Positions 12,901 to 24,765 of a DNA stretch of 64,000 nt are shown here, one piece after another (the first letter of the stretch is position 1; each line of letters opens with the position of its first letter). This DNA comes from Drechmeria coniospora. Its lineage: Eukaryota > Ascomycota > Sordariomycetes > Hypocreales > Ophiocordycipitaceae. Under the pieces are notes generated by a model. That model saw only the letters and a program-made list of their open reading frames with translations. It was not told the DNA's origin and searched no databases. Made by a program: the position numbers and the translations under genes. The stretch spans positions 10,226,520 through 10,290,519 of the forward strand of contig NC_054389.1 in assembly GCF_001625195.1 (NCBI RefSeq), read 5' to 3'.

Positions 12901-14376
12901 CGAACACTCGTACTATGTAGGTGTGCAGGTACACGCATGTAAGGAGTACGGAGCATACACCCGGCACCTTTCACCGCCAGAGGGTGGCTGTACTCGGGTG
13001 TCGAGGCTTCTCTCGGTGAACAACGCGTGCATGTGCCGGGAATAAGTCTTCAGCTTGTCGCAGCCGCAAAAGAAAAAATCCGTCTTGACTGGACAGGAGT
13101 GCCGCTCCACCCCGTTAGGCGAAGCCCTGCCCTGTTAAGCAGCCAGCCAGCTGCGTCACTGGCCGCGGACAAGCACCGGCTTGCCGCCAGAGCAGTAGGA
13201 ACATCTAGCGGCACGAGCGCCAATAGGGGTGTAGTTGTAGGTGTACATGTGTAAGTATTATAGGTGTGGGCGTAAGTGTAAACGCAAATCAAGGGTACTG
13301 CGCTAACTACGGGAGCTCCACTGCCGACGGCTCGTCGCTCCGCCATGATGATGCTGCTTTCTCGCACCTAACCAACTTCAGCACTCTACTACGTAGCATT
13401 CGCCGTACTATCACCTCTCTAGCACCACCGACCAGTCCCCGACCATGCCCTACGTCGTCCGCGGCCGCCCATGGCACAAACTTGGCCATCGTCGCCAGCC
13501 AGCGTGGAACTTAGTATTTACTAAACTTAGCAACCGACATGGCATCGGCGGAACAGGTAACTTCAATGCTAACAAACGGTCCCGCCACCGTCTTCCCTAG
13601 CTGTTCGCTTCGAGCGCCATGCATCGCTCTGCTGTCTGCCTGTGACGCTGTCGTGCCGGTACGCAGCATCGCACCCATGCTCGAGAAGCATCACGCACCG
13701 GCCCATCATCACAGCCCAGTGCACGCTGCCTACGTACGCTGACCGATGGGCAGGTACAATATCCACACGGACAACGCACAAGTCATGGTCCCCCGGCGCC
13801 GCACGGTTTTCTACCCTCAGACGTCCTCGTTATCTCGCCCCTTCCTCCTCCTGCCCCTCCTCCTCCCACCACCACCACCATGACTATGGTTACCGCTAGC
13901 ACCACCGCTACCACCATCGCTGCCACCATCGCTGCCACCACCCCTTCCTTCGTCCTGTCGACCGACTAAATCATTAAGCTTTGCGCCTCCTGCTACGGCC
14001 TCCGCACCGCATCTCGCCACTCTGACGCCCCATCGTCCACGGTCGCCATCCGAGTCAACGTTAACATTTCGCCTCGATACCCTCCGAGTACTTAAAGTGC
14101 CAGCCGTTCTCCCCCGGCCAGAACAGAATGATCCCCGTCCTCACCCACACACCCTTCACCTTTTGCCGCACCGCCTGCAGGACACCAGCCCTCCTATGAC
14201 ACCACTAGCACAATAACCTGCTCAAGTATTGTCTACCTGGTGCTCTCTACCTGCTCTCTACCTGGTACCCGCTGCCTACTACCCGCCCCCTACCCAGCAC
14301 CTGTCCTGCTTGTCTCGCAGGACCATTGGCCCGCCCGCTGAACCTAGACTCGCATCACCGCCCACTTAAAGACGAG
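9901..14376. other. Gene-free 4.5 kb with repeats and mucin-gene leader
   Basis: No supported gene. GTAC-word clusters lie at 10205-10370, 10940-11300 and 11570-11690. A triple cggacaat unit lies near 10731. TATATAAATA on the minus strand (about 11989-11998) is followed 160 bases on by a 42-codon ORF with no recognisable features. CCA/GCC trinucleotide-rich sequence lies at 13850-13960. The final 250 bases are a pyrimidine-rich leader for the mucin gene, with two short upstream ORFs (14128-14199 and 14196-14216). Confidence 0.6.
14128..14199 (+). promoter_or_regulatory. Upstream ORF in the mucin-gene leader
   Basis: A 23-codon ATG ORF ends 178 bases before the main start codon and overlaps a second one of 6 codons (14196-14216) at the bases ctATGA. 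No other ATG lies between them and 14377. This arrangement could lower or gate translation if the transcript begins upstream, which is not shown by the sequence. Confidence 0.35.
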
Positions 14377-16011
14377 ATGGCACCCATCTTCAAGCATCAA
14401 GGCCCAGACTGCCAGCTGGAGGCTGGGCTCTTGAGCACTTTGGACGAGGAGAAGACGCCGTTCGTGCCTGCCGCACCCCCGGGACAACTAACCACCGAGC
14501 AAGCACAACCCGCACCCAGGTCCCGGACCATGACCTATCTCTGGAGGCTGTTCTACATCCTATCGGTTTGTGCCGTCATCCATACGGGCCTCGCCGTGGC
14601 GAGGTACTCACCAAACCGCCCGGGCCACGATCTCGCGCGAGACTCGTCGTCGGACCACCAGTTCAAGACCACCTTGGACAACGTCGACCCTGAACTCTCC
14701 CGCAAGCTCCGCGTTGCCGACCCTGAATTGCTTCGCAAGCTGCTGCACGACTATCTTCCCAACCGATTCAAGCATGGCGTTCACGATTCGGCCGCCGAGG
14801 AGCCTGCCGTGGTCAAATTGGAGAAGCGCCAGGGCACGACGTCGGATGTAGGAGCGGTTCCGCCAACCACCACGGTCCCGCCAACCACGACAGCTCCGCC
14901 GTCCACCACGGTCCCGCCAACCACCACTGTCCCGTCGTCCACCACTGTCCCGCCATCGACTCACACGACGGAAACCACCACCTCGAGCTCGACCAGTGAG
15001 TGTCTTCCGCCTCCGCTGACGGCAGGCTTCAGGAATGACTGCTAATTCCATTCTCCCGTCTCGCAGCTCATTCTACCTCGACCAGCGAGTCGACTCATTC
15101 CACAAGCCACAGCGGCACCACTTCGACAACCCATGCCACCTCGGACGAGACGTCTCATTCCACCAAACCGACAACGTCGACCACTGTGGAACCACCAAAG
15201 AGCTCCGACACGACCTCGACTTCCCATGGAACCGAGACCACCCACTCGACCTCAGGCAGCACCACCTCCGGTATGTCTACGACGAGTGAGCACACTCATT
15301 CGACTTCTTCCTCTTCTTCCTCTTCTTCTTCCTCCTCCTCCTCTTCAAGTGCTCCAGTGTCCACCTCTACTTCCAGTACGTTTCCAGTGGATAGCTCTTC
15401 CTCGTCTTTCATTACCTCTTCCCCCTCCTCAGTGTCGTCGCCGTCGGAATCCCGACCATCCTCGACGCCGCAAAGAACCTCGACGACGCGAGGAACTGGT
15501 ATGTCGAACGTAGTCATGATGTTGACTTGTCATGGACGAGGGCGGCAGTGCATCGGCGCATTCCCGCGCTGCCGTACCATGAAGTCGGTGACACAATAAA
15601 CCCCGCAAGTGCGGCGGAGGCAGAAGTTTTATACGGCAGATATCCGTCATGGATGGATGGCTCTGTGGCTAACAATTATCCTACCTAGGCGGAGCCACTT
15701 CCACGGCCACTTCTCCCACGACCAGCCCTCCCACGACCAGCCCTCCCACGACGACTCAAAAGACCATTACAGATGGAACGTTGACAACATCGAGCGCCGT
15801 CCTGAGCACCCTCACAACGACCTTGCCCGACGGCGTCGTCACCACCATCACCTCAACCTCTTGGGTTGCCGTTGTGCCCAAGGCTACGGCGACCACGACT
15901 TCCCAGGGATCCAATCCGGATCTCCAGAGCGGTGCTTCCAAGCGAGGCGGCATCTCGCTCGCTGTCGCTGCATTCGCTGGAGCTCTGGTGGCCGGTGTCA
16001 TACTTTCATAG
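14377..16011 (+). CDS. Ser/Thr-rich mucin-like secreted or wall-anchored protein
   Basis: Probable cell-surface glycoprotein, function unknown. Exons 14377-14995, 15067-15498 and 15689-16011; 457 residues. A hydrophobic segment (LWRLFYILSVCAVIHTGLA) sits at residues 55-73, so either the first ATG gives a type II signal anchor or translation starts at MTYLWRLF (14530) as a normal signal peptide. A Kex2-type site follows (VVKLEKR before QGTTSD). Then come repeats of VPPTTT and VPPSTT type, a THSTS-rich block, a run of 15 serines at about 15303-15346 and SPPTTSPPTT. The C-terminus ends in a hydrophobic stretch (ISLAVAAFAGALVAGVILS) preceded by small residues (SGASKRGG), compatible with a GPI anchor. 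Both introns were placed to keep the Ser/Thr frame; the 190-base second intron is long for this window. No enzyme domain is seen. Confidence 0.75.
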
Positions 16012-16820
16012 GTGGAGGTCATGGTGATGTAGCCGCCTGCGCAGCCTGCTTTTCCGTCTCGGTTACTCCAGGCTCCCTATCGGCATGGCATGGACGATGA
16101 AACAGGCCTTCATGCATGCTCAACATCAAACTGGTTCTTGGTCTACTTGGTAGATCGCAAACCCAGGGGAACTTCAGATGGGCCAGGCCACGGACGCTTG
16201 GCGTAATGATTTCAGGGAGCTTGATTGATATGGGGATATGGGGTATTAATAATGGAGCAGACAGAGTGTATTATCGCATCTACGATCACAAATAATACTA
16301 CTACTACCGTCGTCGTTTTGAAGTCCATTTTTGGTTTCAAGGGTAGGAGATGAAAGGGCAAGATTCAAGACTCCGATGGGATCCCTACTGTACTGTACGC
16401 AAGTCATGTACGTTGTATGTACACTTGCGCATTCGCATACTTACTTAAGTAGGTAGATGTAACAGTGTGTACGTACATGTACATGTTGAGTATCAGTACT
16501 CTGTACGGAATAAGTAGGCGTAAATACAGCAAAACTCTATTGCAGCATAGTACACAATATGTACTTACAGTAGTTGTCACTTACTATTGCGGAGTATTAA
16601 TAGTCAACAATAGTTCGCAGCATCCACTACGGAGTACTCCGCTTCGTTAGTACTAACTTACTCCGTACTATTTGGTAAGTACTTGCACTTGTATTACTTA
16701 CGTACGTTCCTTGCCAACATATGGAGGGCCCACCCCACCTCCACCTGGTGGAGACAGTATCATGCAAAAAGGAGGGAACAGGTGACAGGGAGAAGAGATG
16801 AAATGGCAAAAAAAGAAGAT
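16012..16820. other. Intergenic, GTAC repeat field
   Basis: 3' flank of the mucin gene, then dense GTAC words from 16380 to 16710. No gene seen. Confidence 0.6.
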
Positions 16821-16922
16821 TGATGAGACTGGGACTCGAACCCAGGAGGATTGCTCCATCAGGAAACTGGTGCTAAGGATGTGACCTTAACCTGACGCCA
16901 TAACCAACTCGGCCATCTCACC
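16821..16922 (-). tRNA. tRNA-Leu(AAG) with intron
   Basis: Read on the minus strand. The acceptor stem GGTGAGA pairs with TCTCATC (one G-U pair) with discriminator A. The D-arm is TGGCCGAGTTGGTTATGGC. The anticodon stem TCAGG pairs with CCTGA, and the loop begins TTAAGG, giving anticodon AAG. An intron of about 18-19 bases after base 37 contains CCTT, which can pair with the anticodon as is usual in nuclear pre-tRNAs. The long variable arm is typical of class II tRNA. The T-arm is CTGGG TTCGAGT CCCAG. Isotype and anticodon are firm; intron ends are to within a base or two. Confidence 0.96.
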
Positions 16923-18122
16923 GCAGGCGAACTCGCCTGTTGGATGACAGAAACGCCGTAATTTACCACTATGTTCCTATTCACCCTGTGGAGTAGGGCA
17001 GGGTAGGGCTATCCCGGGTAGGTGCTCCTCTGACTGGAAATCCTCCGAACTCGTAAGGGCGAGCGAATTCTGCCCGAGCTCAAAAAAAAATGTGAATAGT
17101 TTTTGCACACAAGGTAGCCAGTGATTCATTTGTCGTGATTTCAAAAGGTGCGCTTGTCGTTCGGTGGTTGGAAAGGTCAGAACATACTTGTACATACTCC
17201 GTACAGCATCAATTGAATCAGGATCGCATACATACTTGTACTGTGAAGGAATGAAACTGCAAGGGGAAGCATGTCATTTTACCTTGCGGTGGCCAAGGCA
17301 AAATTGTTAAATCCAAGCTTGATCATTCTACGATTCAACAGAAATGCACTATTCCGATCGACCGAGTTCCGAAGCCCCCAAACAATCATGATCTGAATGC
17401 AAACTTGTTGATGCGTTCATCCGCAATCAAACTGGCTTGCATGATTATTGGCATGCCAAGCGTTCTTCACTGACGCAGACACGTACTCCGTACACCTCCT
17501 GTACTTACAACTACATGTACTTAAGCATGCAGTATTTTCCATGTTTTCCAGTGACGAATTATAGCACCAGCACCAAACATACCAGATCCACCTTGACAAG
17601 GACTCATTAAAGTACAGATGCTGATGTGAATACTGCACAAACTTTGATCGTGGGTTTGCAGAAATATAGTTGTATAGGCGACTTCATACGGCAGTTTTTC
17701 CGCCTTCGAAACGGCCACCAGGCTGTCGGTAAAGATGGCGTTACGATGCCTGTGAAAATCGGATCATCTTTGTACCAACAGCGAAGGCGATACCAAGTAC
17801 GCTGACCAGACCAATGTCTAGTCCATCTGTTCTCCTCGACTGTCCGAACCTGGCCATTCCTCAGGTATTGTACCTGGCCTTGCGCGAGTGCTTTTGGACA
17901 GAGCCTCCGGGAGGGGGGGGGGGGATATTCGTAACACAGGATTGACTACCATGGAGTCCATGGTTCATCAATCGTTTGCACCGAGGGGTACCTGGTAGTC
18001 CGTGGAAGAGAAGAGAAAAATATATGGTATGAAACTGAGGGTATATTCAGGCGCCTGCAACTCCGTCCCGCATTCTCAATATTCATATCGGCCTTGCCCT
18101 TGCTTCGCATGCCGTTGCCTCG
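16923..18122. other. Intergenic, no gene seen
   Basis: Moderately AT-richer than the genes. GTAC words are scattered at 17180-17240 and 17485-17525. A G tract lies near 17911. Short ORFs show no domain, signal peptide or splice support. Confidence 0.55.
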
Positions 18123-18582
18123 CTAGCCAGGCCCGATCTTGGGCATGTCGTGGTGCTCGCTCAATTTCGAAAGATACGTATTCAGCTGTTCGACCCGTTC
18201 TTTATGCGTCTTGAGAAGTTCGGGCCGCGAGCCGGAGCTTTTGGTCATGTCGAGGAGCTGCGGACAGGTCAGCAGTTCGGACCAACTGTCGTCGGCCACG
18301 CAGACTCACGCGCTTCCTCTTCACCTCTTCGTACCGACGTTCGGATTCCGTTTTTTGAGGAACGGGCGCAGCGCAATCATCCTCGTCTGCCTCTCTGTCC
18401 TCGCTTGTTGGCCTCTTGTCGCTCTTGCCATCGCCTTGCTTAACCATGGCTTTTTCTGCGGAGTCGAGGAGACCCTTGCCGAGGGCGCTCTTGTCCTTCT
18501 TCTTCTTCTTCTTCTGCACCTTGGCGCCCTTCATCCTCAGCGCGCCACCGCCGCCGACGGCGGTGTAGTCGTCTGAAGGCAT
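18123..18582 (-). CDS. FAM32A/DUF1754 family nuclear protein
   Basis: Small basic eukaryotic protein; the human relative FAM32A is associated with the spliceosome, and the fungal role is unstudied. Exons 18582-18310 and 18257-18123, with a 52-base intron GTGAGT...CTGACC...CAG; 135 residues. The start [22 protein letters not shown] is the family N-terminus, followed by a Lys run ([13 protein letters not shown]). After the join the C-terminus reads [44 protein letters not shown], the strongly conserved family ending. Without the intron the frame leaves the family. Divergent from the neighbouring amino-acid transporter, 586 bases apart. Confidence 0.92.
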
Positions 18583-19168
18583 CGCACGAGGCTCGTCAAC
18601 TCAGCGCACATGGGAACTTGCTTGAAGCGGGCAATCACTCACCTAGCCAGGGCGACGCCAGCGCGGTTGGCCTGGCCTGATTACCTAAGCTGGACAGTGC
18701 TTGTTTCGGATGCGTACTGTCTATGTCTAGCCAATGGGGAGAAAGGGGGGGGGGGGGTGTCCCTCGACCCAGAAGCTCGAACCGGAGCTAACCTGGCTTG
18801 GATCTCGACACCATCCCCCTCATCGACTCCAAACACCAGCCAGCTTTATTGTTTTCCGCTCCATGGTCGTCGTGCCAAGTTGTTTTGTGTAATTCACTTG
18901 ACCGTGGCTCGGGCAGAGGGTTCATCAGCACCGAGCGCTGCATTTTTCCAACGCGCACCCCTACCGACCGATACGATACCCCTCCGACGTCACGCGAGCT
19001 TGACACCGTCGTCGTTCCCCCTCGACTACTTTACTTCTACCCGCAAGGCCAAGATACGTGTTCTTCGCTATGGGCTGTCGTCACTAGATGCGGAATCACT
19101 CACCTGCGACAACGTAATTTCGCCACTTCCACCTCGCTCTCACCTCGACAAGCTGCGTAGCCTTCGCA
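18583..19168. other. Divergent promoter region FAM32A/transporter
   Basis: Contains a 13-base G tract (18745-18757) and a pyrimidine-rich stretch from about 18940 to 19165 that is the likely transporter leader. No gene seen. Confidence 0.5.
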
Positions 19169-21069
19169 ATGCCCCCCCTAGGCGGCATGCAGCCGACGTC
19201 GCGTGACTCTCTCGAGCTTGCGTCCCTGGCGAGCTCGAGCATGTTCAACGACGGCGCCGAGTCGGATGTGTCGTCGCGACAGAGCATCTCATCCTCGCGC
19301 AGGCTATCGCTGGTGGAGGAGGAAGACCCCCTCGACGATGGGAATCCCGCGACGGGGCAGATGCAGGACCGGTCCTACTCGGTCTCCTCGGCCTTTGACT
19401 TTGCCGGAAGCATGTTTCCCTTGAGCTCGACGACGGGAGCGGGTGGCTATGCGCCGATCGGGGAAGCGACGACGGCCACGCGACCGGCCGGCGGGCTGGG
19501 AGGCGAATCGTTGGAGAAGCGCAAGACGTTGACGTACCTGAATGGGCTGTCGCTCATCGTCGGCTTGATCATCGGCTCGGGCATATTCTCTTCGCCCAGC
19601 CAGGTGAGCTCCAAGGTTGGATCCGCCGGGGCTTCGTTGGTGGTCTGGGTCGTCTCCGGCGTCCTCGCCTGGACGGGCGCCGCGTCCTACGCCGAGCTCG
19701 GGGGCGCCATACCACTCAACGGCGGTGCGCAGGTCTACCTGGCAAAGACGTTCGGCGAGATTGCCGGATTCCTCTTCACCTGGACGGCCGTCCTGGTGCT
19801 GAAGCCGGGGAGCTCGGCCATCATCTCCATCATCATGGGCGAGTACTTTGTCCGGGCCCTCATCGGCGCCGAGGCCGAGACGATCAACCCGTGGGTCAGC
19901 AAGTCTGTCGCCATGCTCGGCATCGCCGTCGTGACGTTTCTGAACTGCGTGTCGACGCGGGTGGGCACGCGGGTCAACGATTTACTCATGGTTTTGAAGT
20001 TTGTGGCCTTGCTCGGCGTTACCATCACGGGCATCGTCGTCGCGATCACGGGATATACGGTCGAGAGCAACGGCCAGACGGAGTGGAAGAAGAAAAACTG
20101 GTTCGAGAATACGTCGTCCGACTTGTCCAACTGGGCCGTCGCCCTCTACGGCGGCTTGTGGGCGTTTGACGGCTGGGACAATGTGAGTGCGGTGACGGCG
20201 GCGTCGCGTCGTGGAGGCGAGCAACGCGCAGGCGGGCTAACCTGGGTGCGCAGACCAACTACGTCGTCGGCGAGTTTCGCAACGCCAGCCGAGACCTGCC
20301 GCGGGTGATACACACGGCCATGCCGCTCGTCATCGTGTCGTATGTGCTGGCCAACATGGCCTACTTTTTCGTCCTCGACATCGAGGTGATGAACAGCTCC
20401 AACACCGTCGCCGTCATGTTCGGCTCCAAGGTGTTCGGGACCGTCGGAGCCTTGGTGATCGCCTTGCTGGTCAGCGCCAGCTGCTTCGGCGCCCTCAACT
20501 CCTCCACCTTCACGGCGGGCCGGCTGGTCTACGTCGCGGGCAAGGAGGCCTACATACCGAGCTTGTTCGGCCGCATCGGCGTTGGAGGCGACGACGAAGG
20601 TCACTCGACCGTGCGTACGCGCAGTTGGTTTTCCAAGAAGCTGCACAGATGCTTCGGCGACGACGACATGGGCATGTTCTACACACCCGTGTACGCCCTC
20701 ACCCTCAACGGCGTCCTCACCATGGGCTACTGCATCGCCGGCGAGTTCTCGACCCTCGTCACCTTTTACGGCGTCGCCGGCTACACCTTCTACTTTGTCA
20801 CAGTCCTCGGCCTCATCATCCTGCGGGTCAAGGAGCCATACCTGGAGCGGCCGTACAAGACGTGGATCACGACACCCATCATTTTCTGCTGCGTGAGCCT
20901 GTTCCTTCTCAGCCGGGCCGTGTTTGCCCAGCCGTTGCAGACCTTGATCGTCGTGGCATTCGTCGCCGCCGGAATTCCCGTCTACTTTTGGAGAACGAGG
21001 GGCCGGGATCAGGCTTCGAGGAAGGCAGTGGATCCGGGCGAGAAGAAGTGGTGGAAGTTCTGGAGATGA
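19169..21069 (+). CDS. APC-superfamily (LAT-type) amino-acid transporter
   Basis: Plasma-membrane or vacuolar amino-acid permease. Exons 19169-20182 and 20254-21069, joined in phase 0 as FDGWDN-TNYVVGEFRN; 609 residues. A Ser-rich cytosolic tail of about 115 residues precedes twelve predicted membrane segments. The first carries the substrate-binding GSGIFSSPS motif of APC/LAT carriers (residues near 137-145). The fungal LAT hallmark WAFDGWDN...GE lies in segment 6. Segment 8 (ALLVSASCFGALNSSTFTAG) and the C-terminal PIIFCCVSLFLL segment fit the family. It resembles the methionine-permease/LAT branch (SLC7-like) more than the YAT yeast permeases. Substrate cannot be read from sequence. The start is the first ATG, after a pyrimidine-rich leader. 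Confidence 0.9.
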
Positions 21070-23211
21070 CCGAGCCCCCCGCACGTTCCTCGGGCGCCGC
21101 GTGTGGGCATTCTGGATGGGCAAGCGTTGGGCATGCTCGGCCGTGACAGCGTGGGCGTGATGGGATCACGACGTCTATCATTTTCTTGTATATCCATGGG
21201 AGACCGACGAGCATGTCATGGAGACAGGCCAGCTCATGAATTCCAGGTATCCTTCTTGTTCATGCAACCCTGTGCCCGCAGTTTTTGCGCAGACGGATCT
21301 GGACAACGGAATTTGAAATGCGCCATTGCACCAGAACAGCCTTCCTTGTCTCATGAACCACGCGCCGGGCGACGGCCTGGCCAGCCATGTGTGCAACGGA
21401 GAACGGTGGACCGAGGCTGTGTTGGATGTGGAACAAGGGGCCGTCGGCAACCTGCAGATGGCTGCCAACGTGGGCGCATGATGAAACAGTGCTGCGTTGG
21501 ACAAACGCAGCTGCTGGGCGGCAACGTCGGCGGGGGGATCAGCGCCTGTGCAGGTATGAATGATGGGGTACTTGGTGATGGTGATATAGCGCTGACCGAA
21601 GCCGCACGTACAGAGCCATCATTCTCGGGATCAACGCATCGCGACCACACGGCAGCAAGAACAACAATCAGATACGTGAGCAGGAGATAAGGTGGCCATG
21701 AAGCCAACCGTAGATACACACATTCGGCCTGGAAGTGGATTCAGCTCAAGTAGAGGCAATTCTTGGCCCTTGGTTATGGTCACTCATCCTTGACGAAAGA
21801 TGACATCATGAGCATGACACAACCTGAAAACAGAAGAGATACAGCCATGCAGAATGTATCCGCCGGCTTGGAACACAGCAACCGGGAGAGCAAGACAAAT
21901 ATTCAAGAAGAGATGTACCTATGGCTTGGATCCAACACAGCCGAACTTGCGCAACATTTCCATACGCTTGAAGGCCGCAAGACCAGTAGCTTGGGTTCTA
22001 CCCCCGACGCGCCCTTGTGCGTTGGTCCCTATTCCGGAGTCAGGCAAGAGATGACGCTACCAGACATATCAACGGCACTGACATGTGTGGACGGGCATAG
22101 AAATAGACGGCATGTTGCAGAATGGGCAACTTGATCACAACAGACAGGATGCACAAGGCGAACCTTCGTTCTGGATGGCGTTTAACAATACCACTTGCGA
22201 CTTAGATCTTACATACATACATAGTAGTAAGAAGATGGCAAAAAAAAACATACAACAGCCGGTGTTCGCTGATCGTCACCGACTCAACTACTAATCTGCC
22301 GGTTAGTGGCTTGACGTGTGGAGAGCAGACGGGATCCAGTATTTTCCACTACCTATGGTCGTATGTACCAACTCCTCCAATAATATAGTATATGTATGCA
22401 TCGCCAAGTAGTAAGCTAAGCGGAAAATCATACAAAAGCCGACATACACATTGTTCGCCCCCGACTCAGCTTCCTACTAACATTTGCTGAAAAGTTGCTT
22501 GATATGTCTACTAGTAATTTTAGCGCAGACGGGACTTCTCAGTACATAAATGAACACAGTCCGAGATTTGGTCATATGGTCCACTCTTCAGCCTCCCTGC
22601 TTCTTTCATCCTCCCCACTTATAAGCTTCCGTATCGGAGTTGAGGTTTTTGCCCGGCTCCAGTGATTTCCCCCGCGAATTTTCCGATTTCTCGGCCCGGT
22701 CACGGAGTTGGACCTCTACTTATGCGCCGGACCCTCTCTAATGGCATTGTGTTTCGTCCCTTACCTCTGTGTTCTAGCTGATGTTTCCATTAACCAAACA
22801 GCAATATTCGTAGTCGCGGCCGCCCTTTTTTTCCCAGCGAAGGAGACCTTCGTCGTAGACAATCCGGCCCAGCACCGCGGTCGCAACCGTGCGGAGAGCA
22901 AGTGTCGCGAGCAAATTCGCGGAATCAGTCTGATGAACCTGCCGTGGTGCCGCACGTTTCACCAGGCCAAGACGACGTCTGGAACCACCTCGCGTGAGGG
23001 GGCGAAGCGAAGCGCGTTCAACGACGATCACGGGTAGGAGTTTCGGCCATAGAACACATTGATTGCACCATGGACGAAAATCACTGCGACTGGATTGAAG
23101 CTACAAAAATGGACAAGAACATCGACGGCAGGGCAGAACCAGAGCAACGTGATGGGATTCGTGGCCAACCACACCACGTTTACTTCCTGTGCTTGGGGCC
23201 CCGCTTTCAGC
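21070..23211. other. 2.1 kb intergenic with a diverged direct repeat
   Basis: No supported gene. Two related AT-rich stretches, about 22211-22355 and 22391-22545, share in order: tagtaag, aacatacaa/aatcatacaa, agccg, tgttcg, ccgactca, cta-cta, cttga and gcagacggga. An open frame at 22741-23037 has a Cys/hydrophobic start but no other support. Confidence 0.5.
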
Positions 23212-24765
23212 TCACTTTCGCTGTCCATATGCCTTGGTGGCGTAGTCGCCATTGTGAACGATCAGGTCTTCGGGCCGATAGTCGTGCTTGCCAGAGAGAT
23301 AGCTCTCGAGAATAAGCCTGGTGCCGTTGGCGTAGCGTTCTTGCGCATCGATCGAGGTGCCGGACATGTGAGGAACCATGGCGTTGCCGCCGCCATAGAT
23401 GTTCTTGGCCGTTCGCAGAGGATGATCCCTCGGAGCAGGTTGTGGGAACCAGACGTCGCCGCCGTAGCCGGCGAGGTGGCCAGACTTGAGCATTTCGGCG
23501 ACATCTTCCTTGACAACAATGCCTCCGCGGGCGGTGTTGATGAGGTAGGATCCTAGACCTCAATGTCAGCCCCGTGAAAGATGGCAGGCTCGTGTGGGCG
23601 GACGTACCCGGTTTCATCTTGGAGATCAGTTCCTTGTTGAACAACCCTTTCGTCTTCTCGTGCAACGGACAGTTGATGGTGACAATATCGCAACCTTTCA
23701 ACATCTCCTCGAGGTTCTCATAACGGACGCATTTCGTAGCTTTAACCGCATCGTCGGGCATGGGCTGGTAATCAAAGTAACGGAGCTCGGCACACTCGAA
23801 GGGTGCGAGGCGCCTCAGGACACGCTCTCCAATACGGCCGGCACCAACGGTACCGACGACCTTCTTGGCGAGATCATACTCGTTGTTGGCGACGGAGGCG
23901 ACCTGCCAGTCGCCGCGCTCGATCTGCTCGTGAGCGGGAACAAAGTTGCGGAGGAGGACAAGGATGGTCATGACGACATGCTCGGCGACGGAGACGACGT
24001 TGCTCCCGGTGACCTCGGCGACGGTGACGCCGCCGTTGGTCTTGTTCGCGGCGTTGAGGTCGACATGGTCGGAGCCGATGCCGGCGGTGATGGCGAGCTT
24101 GAGCTTCTTGGCCTTGGCGAGACGCTCGGCGTTGAGATAGCCGGGGTGGAAGCTGGCGGGCGGGAGTCAGAGTCTCGTCTGGCTTTCCGTGCCTCGCTCG
24201 GATGGGGCACAGGGGAGAGGATGGCGATGGGGTGACGTACGGGGTAGTGATGATGACTTCGGCGTCGACGAGCTCCTGGTCAAACTTGGAGTTTGCTCCC
24301 TCCTTGTCCGAGGTGGTGACAAGGGTGTGGCCCTGGCTCTCGAGCCAGGCCCGTAGACCAAGTTCGCCCTGGATAGTGCCAAGGAGGGGCTCGGGCTATA
24401 TTTGGATGAAAGGACGACGCGTGTCAGCGTGTGTCATGACCCTCTGGGAACGATGCAGCCCAGGTAGTCCCTTGCGCTCCCCGTATTTCGCATGCAATTC
24501 TCCTCCCACGCCGGCAGGGTGCAGCCAGAGCGTCGATTATCGGCAAGCGGGAAAGAGTAGAGGGGGCGGCGGGGCAATGCTGGTGAGAGGGGGTTGGAGG
24601 AGACGATTAATACCTTCTTGGTGTCCTTGTCGCCGAAACAGGCTTTCATGGCGTGCTCGCCGCCATCGTAAAGGACGCACAGAACCTTGACCTTGGTACG
24701 CCACGGTTGTCAGCGTCGTGGGTATGAGGCAGGTAGGGAGAGATGGGGCAGAAAGATATTACCAT
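23212..24765 (-). CDS. NAD-dependent formate dehydrogenase
   Basis: Oxidises formate to CO2 with NAD+. Five coding exons: 24765-24763, 24691-24614, 24395-24241, 24152-23608 and 23552-23212; 373 residues. The first coding exon is only the ATG, followed by a 70-base intron and then [14 protein letters not shown]. Evidence: PFHPGYL at the formate-binding loop, GIGSDHVDL, the NAD-binding [12 protein letters not shown] (residues 179-190), the INTARGG segment, and the active-site [10 protein letters not shown] and VPHMSGTS with catalytic His. The C-terminus ends [10 protein letters not shown] without a peroxisomal or clear mitochondrial signal, so it is likely cytosolic. A donor-like GTGAGC lies at the stop codon, so an extra C-terminal exon cannot be excluded. 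Intron frames all close correctly. Confidence 0.93.

Noticed and set aside
15271..15349. Possible intron (GTATGT...TTCAAG) removing the poly-Ser run of the mucin
   Set aside because: 79 bases long and would shift the frame away from the Thr/Ser-rich and hydrophobic C-terminus.
18721..18790. gctcgaaccgg resembling a tRNA T-loop
   Set aside because: No acceptor or anticodon stems can be drawn around it.
21351..21719. Minus-strand frame with a hydrophobic start (PPYLLLTYLIVVLAAVW)
   Set aside because: No ATG before the hydrophobic segment, and Pro-rich unrelated tail; no TATA or intron support.
22741..23037. 98-codon ORF starting MALCFVPYLCVL after a TTATAAG word
   Set aside because: An earlier out-of-frame ATG lies between; the hydrophobic region is not a clean signal peptide, and the tail looks random.
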